64,000 nucleotides of DNA from Anas platyrhynchos (taxonomy: Eukaryota > Chordata > Aves > Anseriformes > Anatidae). Of this stretch, positions 60,601 through 64,000 are shown piece by piece. The stretch's first letter is position 1. The number at the start of each line of letters is the position of its first letter. Position numbers and translations under genes: made by a program. Location of the stretch: the NCBI RefSeq assembly GCF_047663525.1, contig NC_092605.1:6634001-6698000 (forward strand), in the 5' to 3' direction. Below the pieces are notes generated by a model. That model was not told the DNA's origin. It made no database searches and worked only from the letters and a program-made list of their open reading frames with translations.

Positions 60601-62802
60601 AGCGCTCTAGCTATATTTAAAATAAATAAATAAATAAATCAAGTTCTTCAGAAATGTTATGCTCTATATTTTATTGTCCCAGAGGCAGAAGTTCACGTAG
60701 TCTAGGGTATTTCTGCTTAGCTAGGTATCAGCTCAGCTTCAGCTCTTTTTTTTTTTTCCCTCCCCTTTTTGTGGTTCAATTTGTGAAATACAGAAAGTAA
60801 AAAGTTCTCCTGGAAGATTCTAGCATCCAAAATCATGTTCTACAGGGGGATTTCATGCTGTTCTTAAGGACAGTTATGAATAGATTGTCTTGGGTGAATC
60901 ATTCTGACAGATGGCAGCCATCTTCAGTTGTCCCTGGCCTCTAATGAGTATGGCTCTGTCAATGCTCAGAATTCCTGCAAGTTGTTAGGAATTCCCCAGC
61001 ATGTGTCTCAAATGACCATCTTTTTGGGGAAAATAACACCCAATCAAAAGGTATTTACCAGGTAGGCATATAGCTACATTCTTGAAGTATGAGAACAATA
61101 TGTTCTACAGTCATGGAAAAACATGATGCTCTTCGAGAAGTGGTAAAACAAGGAGGGCCTGCAGTATGCAACTTTGTAAACAGAGAAAAAAAAGTACCAT
61201 AAAAAGGCATAAAAATCTTACAGTGCTATTCTGTGTAATCCAACAAAGATTGTAGTTACCATTAGATACTTAAACATCCATCTAATATATGTAGAATATA
61301 TTAAAAAATAACATTCTGCTTTAATAGATTAGATAATGCTTCAAGTTCTTTATATTTGTCTCTTAAGGTTCAATGGGGTTTGTTCATACTGATGAACTTC
61401 AAAAAGATGGTTTGAGTTCCAGTGCTAAGAAACTTGGCGAGCCTATACGCCAGGCTATTCCCTTGCTACCACCATTTCAGCCTGCTGAAGCCAGATCTCA
61501 TGATCCTGTGGAGAGACGTTATCAGAGCTCAGCCAGCCAGTCATCAGCTTTGGTTAACTGTCAAGAACTGGAAACTCCTACAGTAAGTAGAAACCCATCC
61601 TTTGATTTTTATTAATTAATACTGCTTTCCTTTTAAAACTGTCTAGTATATTTGCAGAATGAGAATAATTGGTACCTGAAAAACATTTCTGAATGTATCT
61701 AAAAATGGGTTTTAAATTCATTCATCACTGAGTGGTCCAGACAGGAAGTTAATTTGAGTGTGGGGGTGTTTATATTTTACGCATGGAGATACATATATAT
61801 GCACCTCCATAATCATACATGGAGTTATACATGTATGTCCAAAATCAATGTAACTGCACAGTTAACAGTGAGGTAAGCAATAAAATGATAGTTGCATTTT
61901 CTGTATTGCTACCAATAAAATGAGCATTGCTTGCCATACTCAGACAAATCTAATGTGCAACTTTGCTGTCAAAACTTTCCTGTAAATTCATATAAACCAG
62001 GTCAATTTTTCTTTCAGCTTGAAACATCACTTACACAAAAAACTGAAGATGTCTGTAGTAGTCTTCCTCTATCAAGGAAAATCCCTGGTGAGAGAGAATT
62101 TTGCTTCCCATAGAACAACTCTGTTTTGTCAAACGTTGCTTTTAATTTTATTGGCACTATGAGAAACATGGTTTTGAAACTACCAGTGCATCTTTTTTAA
62201 ATTCAGCCACAAGTTCATGTTTCTATCTCTGTTTTATATAGAGAGAAAAAAATAGATTACTTTCAAACTGTTCATTCTGCTCAAGAAAAATAACTTGTTC
62301 CCAGTACAACTTCTTTCTTAGTTAATCCAATTAGATGTGCCTATGCTACAGAATTTGCTTCCAGCAGATAACTCATATAGCTGAGCTTACTCTGAGCAGA
62401 GGAACATGGTCCAAATATAAGCCATTTTCAGCTTGAAGAAAAAGTTCTAAACTGCTATTGTATAAAAGATTTAGAAACTGGTTTTCAGTGCTTATTTGCT
62501 CTGTTGTCTGGGAGATACCAGTTGCCTTCTTAGTTTCCATAGCATTCCCATGGCACTGAAAATCCAGAAATTGAGAAATTACTGAAACGAATGTCACAAC
62601 ACTGTAAACACAATTGCCTTGTTCGTTATGTTTTCTTGGAATGATTTGGTTCAACAAGCTATGGATTGCATCTTTTTTGTAGTTGTTCTGTACATTAGTA
62701 GGCACAGTGTGGTCTACGCTATCAACTAACACTTACCTGTCATATGTTTCTGCAGCAGGAGACAAGATGGTCTCAAGTGGTGCTGAAAACAACATGGCAA
62801 AG
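54414..62802 (+). CDS. CEP95: CEP95, centrosomal protein (5' part)
   Basis: Centrosome and spindle-pole protein, formerly CCDC45. Exons: 54414-54435 (MGSAERA), 55776-55904, 56871-56978, 57928-58041, 58770-58878, 59326-59435, 60388-60522, 61368-61582, 62018-62087, 62759-62802, all with good GT-AG signals and matching phases; 1056 bases, 352 residues so far. The N-terminal block ([71 protein letters not shown]) matches the conserved calponin-homology-like head of CEP95. The following region is acidic, Ser-rich linker. The family's C-terminal coiled coils lie beyond the right edge. The acceptor of the last exon is a tandem CAGCAG, so the Ala-Gly form (start 62756) is also possible. Confidence 0.95.
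54578..54619 (+). repeat. T42 homopolymer in CEP95 intron 1
   Basis: Forty-two consecutive T, 142 bases after the first exon. No attached retroelement body was seen, and length is likely unstable. Confidence 0.9.
57262..57320 (-). mobile_element. Decayed CR1 3' tail
   Basis: CACAGAATCATAGAATTTTA followed by CAGTTAAGCTTGGAAACTGA resembles the reverse complement of a CR1 terminus (repeat of TTCTATGATTCT preceded by the CCTTCCAACC block), heavily diverged. It lies in CEP95 intron 3. Confidence 0.4.
60619..60639. repeat. (AAAT)n short tandem repeat
   Basis: About five AAAT/AATA units in CEP95 intron 7. Confidence 0.8.
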
Positions 62803-64000
62803 GTAAATGTTGCATCTTTACCATCTTTGTGGAAGTTCAGTCAATGCATTTGGAATCACACAATTATTTTGTTATTTTGTGGCACTTCAGAGCTTTCTTC
62901 AAACCTGCTTTTGGGCTTCTCGCTTCATTATACAATTAGTAATGCAATGTTGTTATACTGTGACCACAAAGTTTTAAGTCGCATCAATTCTTTCAGGAGT
63001 TGTTTGCTCCAAGAGGTAGAATTGCCAGTACCTATTGTGTTTCAATTCATAAGAAACAGCTACTAGTTATCTTGTTTTTATTCAGAGACATATAAAACAC
63101 AAGAGGACATTTCCTTTCTCTGAAGCGTATCAGTATTCTAAATTAGTAAGAATTTTTGTTTTCTGGGGTTATTCAGATGCCAGTAAAATTTAGATTTTGC
63201 TCCCTTTCTAAAGCTCACTGAGCTGCCTGTTTGGATACTTGCTTTTTATTTCCTTGTATTGTCCCCTGCTTTTCAAAAACCGAATGATGCAAAACCTACA
63301 AACTCATCAGCAGATGCCATTCTGTGCTTGTAGAAGCATGTCTGTGTAGGAAGTTGCCTGCTCTGGAAATGGTTTTTTTTTTTTTTTTTTTTTTTTTTTG
63401 CCTTCTGCAGCCACAAGAGGTACTCGCAGACTTCATTTGTTCCAAAGGCTGTTTTCAATAGTCTTTACTTTTGCCTTTTGCATTGTCTGCTTAAAACATT
63501 GTCTTTAAAATTATTTTTCCATTGGTGCATTTGCAAGTGTATGTATGCTAACCCTGAACATTCCAGTTTGAACAGATCAATTACCATGCAATACCGAACT
63601 GTTGTAATTAAATGACATAAGGGCATAAGTGCCTAACTGATTTCTTTTGGTATGTTTGCAGCTTAGACCATACTCAGGGAAGTTCAGCTTACTTGCATTA
63701 CTTAGCGTTAGTCCCAAGCTAGTGAGGTAGCATACAAGGGTACTGATATCTAGACTTCATTCTTCTGACATGGTGGTTTAGCTCCAGATGATCCTTAAAC
63801 TAATCTATATTTTTGCTAGCTTATTTCTTTAAACATCTAACTTTCTAAAACACAGTATCTTCAAGTCAGGGGTCATGGACATGTAACTACTTCATTTAAA
63901 TTTATATATAGCATATATAAAATGCGTATGCATATATATATATTATGTGATTATATGATTTGAGGTGGTTCTTTTATAAAAGCTGTTGTAGGGTCTCCCT
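62803..64000 (+). other. CEP95: CEP95 intron 10, running to the window edge
   Basis: No further CEP95 exon with convincing splice sites was found. A 27-T tract at 63373-63399 is followed by GCCTTCTGCAG, which resembles an acceptor, with three codons (CCA CAA GAG) and a GTACTC donor-like site after it. That is too little to call. Confidence 0.4.

Noticed and set aside
63373-63430. T27 plus CTTCTGCAG as an eleventh CEP95 exon
   Set aside because: Only three codons before a possible donor, and a stop soon after if read on. It cannot be supported.

Overview
The window is vertebrate nuclear DNA and very probably a bird. It has multi-exon genes with GT-AG introns, CpG-island promoters and AT-rich introns. 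A 3'-truncated LINE at about 32.6-32.8 kb ends in the ATTCTATGATT repeat typical of avian CR1. The gene order PECAM1(-) / MILR1(+) / POLG2(-) / DDX5(-) / CEP95(+) and all orientations match human 17q23-q24, so this is a conserved amniote block and not an accessory region. There are no bacterial operons, CRISPR arrays or phage genes.

Layout. 1-8.4 kb is the flank 3' of PECAM1, with two unassigned open stretches on the + strand near the left edge. About 8.5-25.2 kb is PECAM1 on the minus strand: a signal peptide, six Ig domains, a transmembrane segment and a tyrosine-motif tail. Its last coding exon was not securely found. 29.2-36.7 kb is MILR1 on the plus strand, a complete 330-residue model: signal peptide, two Ig domains, transmembrane segment, ITIM and ITSM. 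36.7-41.2 kb is POLG2 (456 residues), tail to tail with MILR1 with only 88 bases between the two stop codons. 43.7-50.5 kb is DDX5 (603 residues). 50.5-53.9 kb is intergenic. CEP95 starts at 54.4 kb and runs off the right edge after ten coding exons (352 residues so far).

Every exon boundary given was read from an acceptor, a donor and a consistent codon phase. The full MILR1, POLG2 and DDX5 models each sum to a whole number of codons ending in a stop.

How the genes relate. PECAM1 and MILR1 are divergent immunoglobulin-superfamily inhibitory receptors that share exon phase, Ig framework and tail motifs, so they look like old duplicates. POLG2 (mitochondrial DNA polymerase accessory subunit), DDX5 (DEAD-box RNA helicase) and CEP95 (centrosomal protein) are housekeeping genes with GC-rich promoters that share a GCCGCCATTTT (YY1-type) element. 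POLG2 also has a perfect NRF1-type palindrome.

The most interesting unlisted structure is in the longest DDX5 intron after the GC-rich first one (45062-46307). It holds two exon-like islands with splice sites and open frames. The first would attach an Arg/Gly-rich tail and a stop after helicase motif V, as a poison or alternative terminal exon would.
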